Positions 40,616 through 53,274 of a stretch of DNA of 64,000 nucleotides are shown piece after piece. The DNA is from Capitella teleta. Lineage: Eukaryota > Annelida > Polychaeta > Capitellidae. The translations under genes were made by a program, and so were the position numbers. Where the stretch lies: contig KB308559.1 in assembly GCA_000328365.1 (NCBI GenBank), positions 454,544 to 518,543 of the forward strand, given 5' to 3'. A model generated the notes under the pieces. The model was not told the DNA's origin. It ran no database searches and worked only from the letters and a program-made list of their open reading frames with translations. How positions within the stretch are numbered: position 1 is the first letter of the stretch; the number at the start of each line of letters is the position of its first letter.

Positions 40616-43600
40616 GTAAGTTCGGTCATTTTACATGCTTATCTGAAATAAAAGGAAAGGTCGCTAAGTGCATATTAATTCTGTTATTCAAAGTACCGAC
40701 ATCTAAACACTGATATTCAAATGGGCTTCTGTAATCTGCCATTATAAATAATTACATATACGATCTATGAAATATAGTGAATAATGACTGAACACGCATC
40801 TCAAAAGACAAATGCCCTTCTTGACCGACACGCTTGAAGCATTTTCACTGATGTCGGCTTTTGCTTAAATAAACCGAATTTGAGTTGTTATAAATCATAA
40901 ATCAGTTCTGATGTAATAAATCTCGTTATGAGCTATTTTCCACCAGAGAAGAAGGAGAGAACAAAAATACACCCCCGCCCCCCCAAAAAAAAAAAAAAAA
41001 TAAAAATAAAAAAATACAAAGTTACAAAAACAGAGAAAAAAAAAACAAACAAACAAACAAACAAACAAACAAAAAAAGAAAAAAACAAACAAACAAAAAC
41101 CCAAAAGACAAAAAAAAAACAAAAAAAAACAACAGAAACCTCAAACACAACAATAACAACAACAAACAAACAAAAAACCCAATATAAAACGCATTATTAT
41201 TTGTCTCGAATTCACAACAAACCCATCGTTTCAAATGTAGTCTTTTTGCAACAATCTTATGGAATTGACTCAAAAAGTCTCCGAAATGATCAGAGACCCA
41301 AATTTTCACGTTTGATTCTATGCGCCTACTTGGAACAGGTATACAAAATGATCACTAATCTATTAAAAATAATTACTGCATCCAACTTCCATTCGCGTCA
41401 CTGCACTCAGCCATGCAGCAGACATTGGCGCGTGTATATACAGCTAGCGCATATGCTGCTTTCAAGCACCCTCTTATCAGACGGACGCTCATATTGCTAC
41501 TGCTGCATCATCTCCTGGGAGCAAGCGGCACCCTATCAATTTCGCCGTGATTCGAGCGCAGGACGTGCAATCGGCCGTAATAGGCAATTCATTCGTCGAT
41601 CTGCCGCGACCTCTAAGCCGTTCTAAGCCCGCAACGTCGCTCGTCATACGCGCCGGGCCGTTCGCCCAGGCCTTAATGCCGGCGAGATTAAGGGATCTCC
41701 GGCCTCCGTCCCGGCCCATATGCCCGTCCTCTGCCCCCAGAGAAGAAAGCAAAGTCAAGCAAGGGTTATAACTCGCTGCGTCGTGACTGGAAAGCCGAAT
41801 GAAATAATGTTGCACATACGACGTTCAGTGTGATTTCACAAACGGAGCACTCGGAGGACACTTGTTTATCAGAATAGTTTTGCGATTGTATTGATGCATT
41901 TGTTTTACTTTTGTTGTTGTTTTTGTTTTTGTTGCCATCTGGGATTGTGGCGTAGTACACATGCGCGGAAGAAAGCGATGAATTTCCGCTTTGGATATTC
42001 AGATTCACAGCTCGATGCCTTTCTATATTTGCGTGTTCTAAACAAGAGCGTTATGATTTCAGGAAAATTACTTGTGATTTTTAACCATCTTTTGGCTAAT
42101 AGAATTATACTTGTGTTTGGATATTGTTATTAAGCTCTAATATAGTTAGAATTGTTATTACGATAAAGGATTTCCTTTTGGCTTGCCACTCGACGATAAA
42201 TCTTTTTTTTTTCTTTTTCTTTATAATTCTCGCAAATACAGATACTCATACATGACCTACATACATTCTATATCATAACATGCTGTTGATAATTATGTGT
42301 TGATAATTAATTGGCGACTTTAATCCAATCTGCATGGAAATATCTCAACATGGAAAAAGCAAGAGATTCAGCGACATCATAACGCATCGTCGCAAAACAC
42401 AGGATGATCATAACGCGTGTTAAGAGATCGTACGATCACATAATTATTATATCAATAAAGACAACATTGTCAGTGAGTAGAATACGTTTTAGCCGTATTT
42501 CTCTCAAAGAACGTTGCGTTTCTCGATGCTCATCTAGATACGTTATGATGAATTGAAATGAACGCCTCAAAATCATTTCATAACGTGTTAGATGCGTTAT
42601 GATTTCTTTCTTTCGGGGATTGCGATCATCTTTACTTTGGTATTCAGTTTCTCTGACATTATTCTCAGCCGCCATGAAGCAAAACGAACAGGAATTCGCA
42701 GCGAGTGAGGTGATCCCAAATTACCAAAGGAAAAAGTATTTTCTTATCATTCTTGAATTTCTGTGTATATTAGTCAAAACTCGGGAGAGTCTCACAGCCC
42801 AGACCAAAGAATTTCTGAATTGGAATGGCTGTGTTATGTAAACATTATGACTTATGTTCTTTCTGAAACACGAATCATAACGCTGATTCTTACTGAGTCC
42901 AAGCACTTGTCACTTTTAGGTTTCGTTCAAGGGAGCGAATAATCGAGGTTTCAGGATTATCATTGGTTTAATCTTGTGGAACTTGTCCAAATGCCCTCAA
43001 GCTTAAAAATATAACGTTATGAATCATGAATGCACATCGCAAGATTCACTGGTTCCCTGGTCATATATATAGTTAACTGGTCGTATCCAGCAGATACTGT
43101 GAATTCATTTTCACTCGCGATGCCTTGTGAGCCATCTTGAGAATTCCGAGTGACGTCATGTGAGATCGAGTGAAATGGATGTACCAAAATAGGGGCGATT
43201 TTTCATCGGTGTGTGCCGGTGCTTCTTTTCAGTTGCGCCGAAGACCAGTGAAAATGCAAGGACAAACATAATGATCACCAAGTGCGTTATGCTGAACCAG
43301 AAAACACGTCAAATGCCCCAGCGGCTACATCAGATCTGTTCCGCATTTTACGATCGGCTTTGTTCAATGACCCAACCCCCGGATCTCTGAGGTTGTGGGG
43401 TGGGCGGGGGGGGGGGGGAATAATGAAATTTGCAAATTTGCAGAATTCTTATATAATATGAACCAAAGCGTTTGCGTAGAGAGTCGTGGATGCGTAAGAT
43501 GTGAAACCTTCTAACGAACTGTTTCCGTTCGGTGTACGGTGTGGTTTCGTTGGCTGACAGTAACAAGTGTCACTATAGACACAGTGAGCATTCTCTGCTC

Positions 43601-43683
43601 TAACCGTGCGTTGTTTTAATGCGTTCGAAACCTGATTAATTAAGATAATAATTATCGCTTAGCAAAACGCCCCTCAGCGGTGC
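40616..43683. other. Repeat-rich stretch without a supported gene
   Basis: It contains an A-rich low-complexity tract with (CAAA)n at about 40980-41180. The T-rich minus strand of that tract gives Phe/Val/Cys-rich frames with no meaning. Five copies of the nonamer GCGTTATGA lie at 42048-42883. A 55-aa frame opens at 42674 after an acceptor-like CTCAG, but it has no domain. Confidence 0.5.
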
Positions 43684-43718
43684 GAATTTCGAATTTTTCA
43701 CACTTAAATGCTACAAAG

Positions 43719-43754
<36 letters not shown>

Positions 43755-44392
43755 AAAAATAAAAATATTATAATGGTCTCAATTGTGATAAACACTAACC
43801 ATTTCCGGTCCATATGCCAACATACGAAGATCTAAACTTTCATTATCGTCGTTTGAAATCAACGTTTCATCTTACATTTTGTATACAAATGGCAGCCATT
43901 TTGTATCCAGCGATATGATTGCGATCTGAAAATTACTAAACAACACCGATTTTACTTCTCCTTTTTTTATAGAACCAAAACATTGAAAACAATAATATTA
44001 GGAATCAGTTGAGGGATATTGCCGTGCCTTTTGAAATAATGTAATAATGAATATTTATTTTAATCCTTTCACTGACTCACTCAAGATTGAAGATTGAGTA
44101 AGAGCACTTACACCTCATCTTAGATGTAACACGAAAAGGCAGTTTTAGATCTGCTTCGTATTTTCGTTATATGCTGGGCGCAATTAATTATTATTATTAA
44201 TTATTATTATTAATTATTATTATTAATTTTCCCGTGATTGCATAATGGTTTCACGAAGCTGATAATCGTTGATACTCTTGTACTTTCTGTATGTCACTTT
44301 GTGTTTTGGGGATTTATTCAAAACGGTTTCAATGAGCACTGGGTAATCATGGTCAGGGAAGCCACAATCCTTTGCCTCCACAGCTTTTATAG
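43684..44392. repeat. Duplicated segment, copy 1 (left of gap)
   Basis: About 700 bp are repeated almost exactly, in direct orientation, at 44443-45183. They share CACACTTAAATGCTACAAA, a long poly(A), the TGGCAGCCATTTTGTATCCA block and the (ATTAATTATT)n tract. The copies sit on either side of a 50-N gap. Confidence 0.9.
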
Positions 44393-44442
44393 NNNNNNNN
44401 NNNNNNNNNNNNNNNNNNNNNNNNNNNNNNNNNNNNNNNNNN
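44393..44442. other. Assembly gap (50 N)
   Basis: Exactly 50 N between the two near-identical copies. This looks like a default-size scaffold gap. Confidence 0.99.
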
Positions 44443-44473
44443 GAATTTCTGAAATTTCCACACTTAAATGCTA

Positions 44474-44518
<45 letters not shown>

Positions 44519-45183
44519 TAATTGTCTCAATTGTGATAAACACTAACCATTTCCGGTCCATATGGCAACACACGAAGATCTTTGATTATCGTCGTTTGAA
44601 ATCGCGTTTCATCTTACATTTTAAATTTTACATTTTACATTTTACATTTTACATTTTACATTTTACATTTTGTATACAAATGGCAGCCATTTTGTATCCA
44701 GCGATATGATTGCGATCTGAAAATTACTAAACAACACCGATTTTACTTCTCCTTTTTTTTATAGAACCAAAACATTGAAAACAATAATATTAGGAATCAG
44801 TTGAGGGATATTGCCGTGCCTTTTGAAATAATGTAATAATGAATATTTATTTTAATCCTTTCACTGACTCACTCAAGATTGAAGATTGAGTAAGAGCACT
44901 TACACCTCATCTTAGATGTAACACGAAAAGGCAGTTTTAGATCTGCTTCGTATTTTCGTTATATGCTGGGCGCAATTAATTATTATTATTAATTATTATT
45001 ATTAATTATTATTATTAATTTTCCCGTGATTGCATAATGGTTTCACGAAGCTGATAATCGTTGATACTCTTGTACTTTCTGTATGTCACTTTGTGTTTTG
45101 GGGATTTATTCAAAACGGTTTCAATGAGCACTGGGTAATCATGGTCAGGGAAGCCACAATCCTTTGCCTCCACAGCTTTTATA
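44443..45183. repeat. Duplicated segment, copy 2 (right of gap)
   Basis: Same content as copy 1. Differences are a longer run of ACATTTT units at about 44625-44668, small indels near 44575, and a different poly(A) length. These are the kind of changes seen between two alleles. Confidence 0.9.
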
Positions 45184-46122
45184 GTGCAATCACCGATCCT
45201 CGTGATGGCTAAATCCAATGTATGGCCATTTTGGTGTGTCGCTTGCTGAGCATGCTGTTGTAGTCCAAAGGATCCGATGAAATCATTTGCATCACGACAA
45301 GGTCATTTAGGTGGAAGTTCAAGTCTGCAATAGTCATCAAGTTATCGCTGTGCAGTGCAAGCATCTCAAGAAGATTTGCGAATTCTGTGTGGAATTGGCT
45401 CATAGGACAGTGTCAGTTGTTGGGAGGCCGATAAATGACGAGTCACCTGAGCGAAGATGCAGCGACTATTGTACAGTCAAGATACTCAAAGGAAGAGACG
45501 TCGACGGCATCAGCATTCATCTGAAGGATAAGTGTGGACCACTGAAACCCCAGATAGTGGTAATTGAAATTATGTATGATAATAATAACGAAACAATAAA
45601 ATTTATTTTGAATATCATAACGTTACATTTTATATACAGATATAGGCAACTGAGAAAGTGAGAATATCTTATATATTATAATTATAAATTTTGAGCGATA
45701 TGCATGTAAATAAATAAAATATCATTGTTAGATTCACAATAACGGATCGTTTTTCAACACGCAATTGACAATTGGACGGTTTTACCGATGCAATTGAGGC
45801 ACTGAGTCCTGGATGGCTGCCGCTAGCAGATATGTCAAATTTCATTATATGTTCCAGATTTATATTCACGGAGTTGCAAAGGTATTTGGAAAAAAAAAAG
45901 AAGAAGTTAAAAAACAAGATCAGCAATGTCACTCCTGTGCGAGAGGAGAAGGATTTCAAAGACAAGATCTATCAGTTTAATCAAGTTCGTTATTTACTCG
46001 TTCTATACAAAGGACCTCCGTATGGATTCGAATTTTAAAATTGGTTTCTTTTAGTGAGGCGACCAAACTTGGGAGGCATAGTCAAATTGGTGCTGTAGAG
46101 AGTTAACAGACTGCGGGGCAGG

Positions 46123-46153
<31 letters not shown>

Positions 46154-46636
46154 CAACACACACCCAAAGATTTTGGCCCGCCTGCCACCGAAATATAGAC
46201 CCAAAGGGAACAGTTCGTTGAATTTGGGTAATAACCGTAATATAACATTAGTCTGATGAACATTGGTCCAATGAACATTTGTCTGGTGAATGTTCATCTG
46301 ATGACCATAATTTTAATTGATGAATGTTGCCCCGATGAACATTAGTTATGTAATTGTTTTGTAGATTTCACGGTTGTTTATCGGTTTGTAACTTTGTGGC
46401 ATGGCGTGTGCTGTAGAATCGGCTCTTTGTGCCGAATGCCCACAAGTCCAAATTTACAAGGATAATGGTTACGGGTTGGAACTTTGGTTACTGTTACAGT
46501 TACGGTTATGAAATTATGCTGATATTATTGACTTGACTGCATTGGACATTCGGACTTGTGAGCATTTGGCCTACCCCGTGTGCCATTGACGCATTCTGAA
46601 AATCCTCGAGGGGATGGCCGAAGCTCAGTCACTTAA

Positions 46637-46802
46637 GGGATAAGTCACCGGAAGGAGATGGTTATCGTCAGATAAACAAGTTCAAGGGATTCTGGAGCCA
46701 AATGACCGACAAAAACGAAGTCGAGTTCAGTTATCTGGATTCAGAATCACGAGAACTTGTTTATCTGACGATAACCATCGACTTCTGAGTGACTTAACCG
46801 GG
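46637..46802. mobile_element. Foldback element with about 47-bp inverted arms
   Basis: The inner 24 bp of the two arms (starting GGTTATCGTCAGATAAACAA) are perfect inverted copies, and the outer part, with GGNTAAGTCAC, matches less well. The arms lie around a 70-bp centre. No coding capacity. The transcript would form a strong hairpin. Confidence 0.75.
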
Positions 46803-47689
46803 TTATACCACGAAATAAACCTTCAAAACATATCAAGTCGAGTAACGCTTCGGCTTTCAGTGCACTATTTTGAAACGTTATTTTTACGCATTTGGTCTGT
46901 TAGACACCTGAGCAAAACCTACTACAAATTCTTCTCAGAGCCAGATAAAACGATTATTAAATCTCCAGTATCAATGAATAGTATTTTAAGAAGTATTTCC
47001 TTCTAGAACAATGTCAATTTCCCCCAAAATCAATTGAAATTCGCCAATACAGCAAACACACACTAGAATAAATGAACTTTGACCTGTCAGATCAACATGA
47101 ACAGATGCAATCAAGGACCGTTTAACATGAATTACTGAGGACAAAAATGACAGAAAGCGCATATTTGATCTGATCCTGTTTTTAACACATGCATTTTAAG
47201 AACATCGAAACATTTTATGTACTTTTTGTGCTTCAAACGAAAAAAAAAAAAAAAAAAAAAAAAAAAAGGAAATAAATTATCTGCATATAGGGAATAATTC
47301 AGCTATTTTTGCAGAAGATTATCATAACGTCCAATCAGCGATTGCGTTATGAAGTTGCATTTTGAGACTTTATCATTAGGCGAATGGCGAGAGTGATCTA
47401 AGAGTGATTTATTTATAAGCGTTATTTATGCACGAATAAATAACTCAAATATACAAAGCTGATTGGCTGGCAGATTCATTGACTGGTATAATATGAATTA
47501 ATTGACCCATTTGCAGGATACACATTATTAAAATAAAGATAAAAAGGAAGAACAATAATAACCGAATAAATTTAACCTATTAATGATCTTGAAAATTCTG
47601 TTTAATTTTAATTCACTCGTGCATGATCAAATTTAAAAGCACACTCCAGCCAACAATTATAAGCCCATTTTAAGCATTTTATTGACCAC
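46803..47689. other. Gene-free stretch
   Basis: A poly(A) run lies near 47240-47267. An inverted pair ATCATAACG / GCGTTATGA is at 47321-47352. No gene was seen. Confidence 0.5.
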
Positions 47690-48200
47690 ACAGCGTTCAA
47701 GAAAACCCCAAACGACGGGTTTTGCCTGAGAAATCGTCGAGGGCCACGTCTGAGTCAAATATGATATCCCTGCTGATAAACCATTGAGTTGAGTATGACA
47801 ACCCATTGAGGTGGGTTTCCCGCATTGTTGCCCGTAGATAATCCTTAATGAGCTTCAAAGCACTGAACGAACGTGTAGTGTAAATATGAGCTCACCGCCA
47901 ACACTTAGCCCAGTATCTCCAAAGAGACTAGAAAACAACCATCAACATTGATCAAGGATTCCTCGAAGGAGCATGCAAGCCTTGGAAGCTGAATCTTCCT
48001 CAACAATGACACTTCCTCCAATGTTGCAACGGCTGCGCCATAAAGTTCATTAAAAATAAGGACTGCATCTTGTCTTTCAATCGATTTGCAAAATGTTTTA
48101 TTAGTCGATTGCAGTCAGATTGATTTCTCTTGTATGCTATTTAGAAGGGTCACAAGTCGCTTATTGAAGTCGGCAGCTTTCGTAGGCAATTATAATACTG
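47690..48200 (-). mobile_element. hAT transposase relic (C-terminal dimerisation domain)
   Basis: The minus strand at about 47880-47695 reads RSFSALKLIKDYLRATMRET, then HLNGLS, then RDIIFDSDVALDDF and a stop. This is the C-terminal dimerisation domain found in hAT transposases and their domesticated kin. The upstream 300 bp keeps protein-like fragments but with several stops, so the copy is degenerate. No terminal repeats were found. Confidence 0.75.
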
Positions 48201-49907
48201 CATTTTCCACAAAAATAAAATAATTATTTGTTTAAATAAAGAAAATTATACTTACATATAATTATATATTAATATTAGTATAATAATATGAACAATTATA
48301 GTTGTATGAGTATTCGTATTGTTATTATTAAGACTTTTTTTTTCAGCTGAGGGAGGTGGCCATTGCCCCTACGCTCACTATTAAACATGGGTTCAACAAG
48401 AGAAACATGTTGGGAAGTTCATTGCATTCCACGGTCGACCTCTAATTGTAGATTAAAATTAGAACAGGAAGCGATAATTAATGATGTATGAATTCATGTA
48501 CATACAACGCTTGCATTAAACGCAGGTTAAGAACTTGATTCCACACCTGAACGTAATTAATTAATTAAAATACTGGTGGCTGTGGCTTATAGTTATAGTC
48601 GCTGGCCAGTCTTACTACCCTGGTTGTAATATTTATTGTCCTTTTTTTTCTTGCGGATGTTATCGACATTGGTATGATGTGTTTGATGTAAAGGTACTTG
48701 TGTTAGGATGCATTCATCAGCAAATTTCATCATAACCGGAAGACTGGTTTAACCGGTTTGGACTCATAACAAGTCTCACTGACTTTATTAACTTAATTTA
48801 TGACTTAATTAACTCGTCACGTTTCTGGAGGTCACTGGCTGGAGAACATACGTCAGCTGATACATGTACTTTAGCGTATATTACATAATGTCAACAGTAC
48901 TCGAAAAAGTACACAAGTACCAACAAGAGAAGGAATAATGTCTGAAGTGCCATTTGGAATGAAAACAGCAGCGACGCATCTGCACTTGCGAATGTTGATA
49001 TGTTTATGTTATTGTTGTTAATCTCGTGGCCTTGTCCTTGGAATTAAAACGAAGGAAGTGAGGTCACCAGCTATCGTCTTCAATCAGCCCATTCACTTCC
49101 TTCTCGGAGTTTGATTCCCGAATGACCATTGTTGGTCCTTTCTCTGATGAAACAACGGCAAAGGTCGCCTTCCAATGACAGCATATCTGTCGCGACACCT
49201 TTGTTTAATGCTCCATATCCAACGCAAGCAACATTCCAAATTTTCGTAAGATAGCTCACGAGGTCACTGGCCTGTTTATACGTTTTGCTAATTGCAGGGC
49301 GGAGCCAAGTGTCAGCATCTGACACATGTAAACCACACTAAAAAGCTTCAACACGAGTCACCAAATCATCGTTCCACTTTTTCCGTTACAAGAAGGACAA
49401 GTTCTTTACTGCGCTCCAAAGGTGACGAGATGGTCGACTCCGCTTTCCAAGTATTTCAGGTCCTGCTCTCTTATCAGGGTCAAGGTCGTATCGTACTGGA
49501 TACGGAAAAGGGGAAGGATGGGAGAGGGGAGGGTGCTGCATGCTTAAGTGGTTGTTAAGTGCCGCAACAGAGCTCGTCAATCATCACCTGAGCGGAAGAA
49601 CAGGTGTTATGCAGTAATCAGCTGATCAATGAATCTGGGTCACGAAGAAGAACAGATTGTGAGGAGGAACGTGGAATTTACATCCTCGTATATATCAACA
49701 TCCAGGGTGCTGCTGCTCTGAACTGCTCTGTCCCTCCCTCCTTGGTCATGGGCCACGAGGCTCATGACTCATGAAATTGTTTCAGATTTATTAATGCCAC
49801 GCATGATTATTGCGTAACAGAACTGGGTGCCCCAGTATCTATGCTCAGGAGCTATTAATAATGCACGTATATAATAACATGTGTTGTAGATATTATTTTT
49901 ACAATAC
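48201..49907. other. Gene-free stretch
   Basis: No supported exon. An 81-aa minus-strand frame at 49080-49325 looks protein-like but has no start context, domain or splice sites that I can support. Confidence 0.45.
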
Positions 49908-50254
49908 ACACGACAAGACAAGACAAAATGGGGTTTGGCGGCTCCACTCAGCCCATTTGGGTTATACGGGAGCCAAACCAGTAGCCCCGGACCGGGGTTA
50001 CCCCCTACTCGTATCGATAAATCCCAAGGGTTCTTTATGCCACTTACCACCATGGACAGTAGTACACAGCGCCCCGCCTTGTTATGCAGTTGGGCAGCAC
50101 TGCTATGTCACCGAAGAATTATAATGAATTTCAACTATAGTTCACAATCATTACCCCCCGCGGCCAGACAGGGTCTCGAACCCGGGACCTTGGCATCTGT
50201 GGCCGGCAGAGGATTGCAGTCAGCCAGTCCACCCGACTGAACTACCAGGCACCC
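49908..50254 (-). mobile_element. Full-length tRNA-derived SINE
   Basis: The minus-strand copy is 347 bp. The tRNA-like head carries a pol III A box (TGGTAGTTCAGT, complement of 50236-50247) and a B box (GGGTTCGAGACCC, complement of 50171-50183). A body shared with other copies (GGGATTTATCGATA, then GGAGCCG) and a TTTTGTCTTGTC tail follow. Flanks ATTTTTACAATAC (49895-49907) and ATTTATACAATAC (50255-50267) are a 13-bp target-site duplication with one mismatch, so insertion is fairly recent. Confidence 0.9.
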
Positions 50255-50267
50255 ATTTATACAATAC

Positions 50268-51117
50268 GCGTTCAAGTATTTGAAATTATATTTCGAATAC
50301 TTTTGGCCATTGTAAGACAAGATATATATAGATATATGCAATGGACACTTTGAGAAATGGCGCAGCCGATCTTTTGCTCCATCTTGGGTTGTGAGGGAGG
50401 GGAAAGAGCCGGGAGGGGTCGGTCGACCCCATTTCCTTCTCGTTCACATCATCGCTTTCCGAATAAACAGCTTGTCGTGTTTGCGTTATGGGAGGTCAAC
50501 ATTTGTCCGCGACACACCGGTCACTGTGGGTGGACAGATGTCGATATGACGCTCGTAACCAAGAGCAACCGCTTTTTTTTTGCTGACTAACGTCTCCAAG
50601 ATCCGCTGTTTCTGCTGCATGAATACTCTGCCAGTATAGGGCACCAGTACTCCTCTATACCTGTATAGAGGGCAGGCGTGATTTTGCAAGTGATGCAAAC
50701 CGTTGTTGCTGTTCAATCTCAATGTTTACATCTCGCTGAAGTGTCGGGCAGCAACGCCTACGTCACTGATGAGTCCATATTTCTGATTGAATATTTCTGC
50801 CAACACAGAAAGGGAGAAACCCGCAAGCCATACACGAAGCGAGAGGCATCGAGACACTTTTCCTGGAATGTGGCATCTTTCCCTCCTGCCCGATAAGCCC
50901 CATGATTCAAACCCCGAATGGCAATCGGCAGAGGTGTGAATCACATTGGTTTCTGAGGTTATTAATTTGATTGGATCAACGGCGCATTTGTGGCACATCG
51001 GATCGAGGGCTTATCTCGTGCGCCTGCGCAGTGCTGCTGCAGGGAGGCAGAAGGAGGACGACGCGGAGGTGCATATAACGCGGGAAGCGTCGGCAGCGGC
51101 ACCCAGCACGACGGATC
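50268..51117. other. 5' flank of TGF-beta-like gene A
   Basis: No exon was seen. GC content rises towards the start. A TATA-like CATATAA is at 51072-51078, 40 bp before the start codon, which predicts a 5' UTR of about 15-20 nt. Confidence 0.5.
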
Positions 51118-53274
51118 ATGCAGAGCAGAAGTAGCAGTATGGCGTTAGCTGTGTCTCATCTCTCTGCCTCAGCGCTGTGTGGTGTCCTGCTCCTACTGGT
51201 GCTGGTGCACGCAGCGCAAGCAGTCCCCATCGACCATGGCCGCCCGGAGCCGCGTCATAAGAGGAGCATCGCTGACGTCTTCGTCGATGACACGCCGCTG
51301 AAAAGAGAGGTTCTACAAAGTCGCATCCTGGAAGACCTTGCTGACATGTTGGAGGCAGAACTTGCGCTGAAAGAACTCAGCGACGAGGAAAAGGATCGAA
51401 GAACGATAGACAGCCTGCAGTCGGAGAACTTCCTCGAGGTTTTTGATCCCAATAACACGTTCAAAGACCTCAAAGGTCCAACGAAGGGGGAGCTGGTTTG
51501 GAGGTCGGATGTGCAGGCGGATCACCCTGAAGTACTCGCTGGGATGCCAAGCGAAGAGGAGGTGCAGTCCATGGCGAGAGGAACCCGTTCGGACGACGGA
51601 CCGACGCCCTTCCCTGAAAGTAAGTCGCTCTTATTTTGATTTTCATTTTACTCATGGTTGCAATCGACAGAAATCAGCGCACGCAGTTGGCGACATCGGA
51701 GGTCTGTGTTCGAGAGGACTGGGTGCACCGTGCGACCTCTGTACGTTCATCGCAGCAAACTTTTGATGCATTTAAACGGGAGTTACTTGGTCATCATGCA
51801 ACCGGATATGGTCCAACTCAACTTCTGCCAAGGAGAATGCAAAGGTCGGTTGTTGGTTATTAGCAGCATAAATACCTGGATGGGATTAAAGGGCGATTCA
51901 ACCAAAGCTGAGTACTGAACATACTAAGTAATACGAAGTCCTAATTTCTTACCCCCGAAAGTAACTTTTATTTAGTTAAACTTGTTTAGACGGAATTGAG
52001 GGTCTCCTTTAAAACTTTTACCATGTTCAGTTCATTTCTATATTTTCGTTTGCGTCACCGTAAAACCATAGATGGACGGAAATGGCCATAGAAACCACCA
52101 TTGGTTCATGAGTCTCCAAACCTTTCAGTGCCAAATCTAAGCAATTTTCTGGAAATCGATTATTTTTTTCTTTTTGGTATTATAATACATGTATAATTAT
52201 CAATGCATACATAACTGTATACGGTCTTTTTGTGCATCTGCAGTAGCCTTTCTTTTGTCATGTAGTTCTACAATATGTGCACTGGGTTTTATTTCCTCCA
52301 AAATCTATCAACTATGTTTTCATCTAACATCTGTCTCTATGTCCTGTAGTCGCGTTCCACTTGCCCATTGATGACATCTGCCATCATTTATTGCTTATAT
52401 CATTTGCTATCTCGCTTCATTTAATCTGTGGCTTGAGAAATGGATCCCTATCTAGTGTTCTTGGAGAGACCGAAACAGTTAGTTACTAACCCTTATAATC
52501 CTTTAGGCTTACCACTGAAGCCAGAATTTGATTGACATATGCTAGAAAAGCAACAGCATGTCGCATACACCGCATCACATTCTACTCATTATTCACGGCT
52601 CTGATTACGTAACTGCAAGTGACAAATAGGCCAGTGAATACTTGTGCAATAACGAGGCCTCTATGGTCAATGACCTAGCTGAAATCTAGGGTCGATTGGC
52701 GCTCATCAGAGGGATCCTTCAAGGTCATTGAGCTTTGACTGAAGATGATTGTGCGACAGGTGGAGGGAGATATCGGCCTGCGAGGCTTTGTCTTGCGTAG
52801 CAACCACGTGAAAGTGCGAGATCTGAGAGAGGCTCCTCACAGAGGAATGTTATCAGCGGTTCAAGAGAGGAGAGGAATTCTTGTGGCGTTTTCCTGGTGA
52901 TCAGTTAAGGACTAAGATTTGTAGGAGGGGAAGGAGCGTTGATGTAAGAGAATTTACGCCACTTAGTTAAGAAGTGATGCTAACGAGACAAGTGAATAAC
53001 AAACGAGCGATAAACATAGTTTTTCTTTCCATCATGAAACGTTCAGCATCTGATATTGTTTGTATCGTTTGCAGGTCCCATAACACCGGGAATCACACAC
53101 AACCTCCACTTCTTGAACATCATCCGGACACTTCCAGAGTTCGAGCAGGTCACTCCGCCGTCCTGCACACCTGTCAAGTACAAGAAAAGCAACCTATTCG
53201 TTCAGTTGGCGTCCGGAGAGTACCACCGAGTCACCCTGACCGATATGACAATCGACGAGTGTGCGTGTCGTTAA
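51118..53274 (+). CDS. Divergent TGF-beta superfamily ligand A (lacks dimer Cys)
   Basis: Exons: 51118-51619, 51671-51844, 53075-53274, both introns in phase 1, 291 aa. Residues 1-35 are a signal peptide with a Leu/Val core (CGVLLLLVLVHAAQA). RHKR at 46-49 is a possible early cleavage site. The acidic helical prodomain is only about 140 aa, against about 250 in most relatives. Furin-type RHRR (175-178) releases a 113-aa mature domain. This has the family spacing: CTVRPLYV, then NFCQGEC, then PSCTP, then DMTIDECACR at the end. The Cys that joins subunits is Ser (SC instead of CC), as in Lefty, GDF9, BMP15 and GDF3. The tryptophans of the usual WxxW region are missing, and 33 residues separate the first two Cys, about five more than in BMPs. 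Intron 1 is only 51 bp. It is secreted and presumably a receptor ligand or antagonist. No known subfamily can be assigned. Confidence 0.85.

Larger units (their letters stand above)
44230..45560 (-). mobile_element. LINE endonuclease relic
   Basis: Minus-strand frames carry pieces of an APE-type endonuclease of a non-LTR retrotransposon: DLNFHLNDL (the DFN-like block), DLAITRIGD (the LDLVITR block), then DHDYPVLIET (the SDH block) and VTYRKYKSIN downstream. The reading frame is interrupted between blocks, and no reverse transcriptase part was seen, so it is a decayed fragment. Block order fits CR1/L2-like LINEs. The part at 44230-44392 is the duplicate of 45018-45183. Confidence 0.7.

Noticed and set aside
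40895-41626. Lys-rich and Phe-rich long frames on opposite strands
   Set aside because: Translations of an A-rich/(CAAA)n tract; repetitive, not coding.
42669-43275. Continuation of the 40.56-kb exon through acceptors at 42668 and 43231
   Set aside because: Phases do not match and the joined frame stops almost at once.
50140-50254. tRNA gene
   Set aside because: A and B boxes are present, but they belong to the head of a SINE with target-site duplications; no proper cloverleaf was confirmed.
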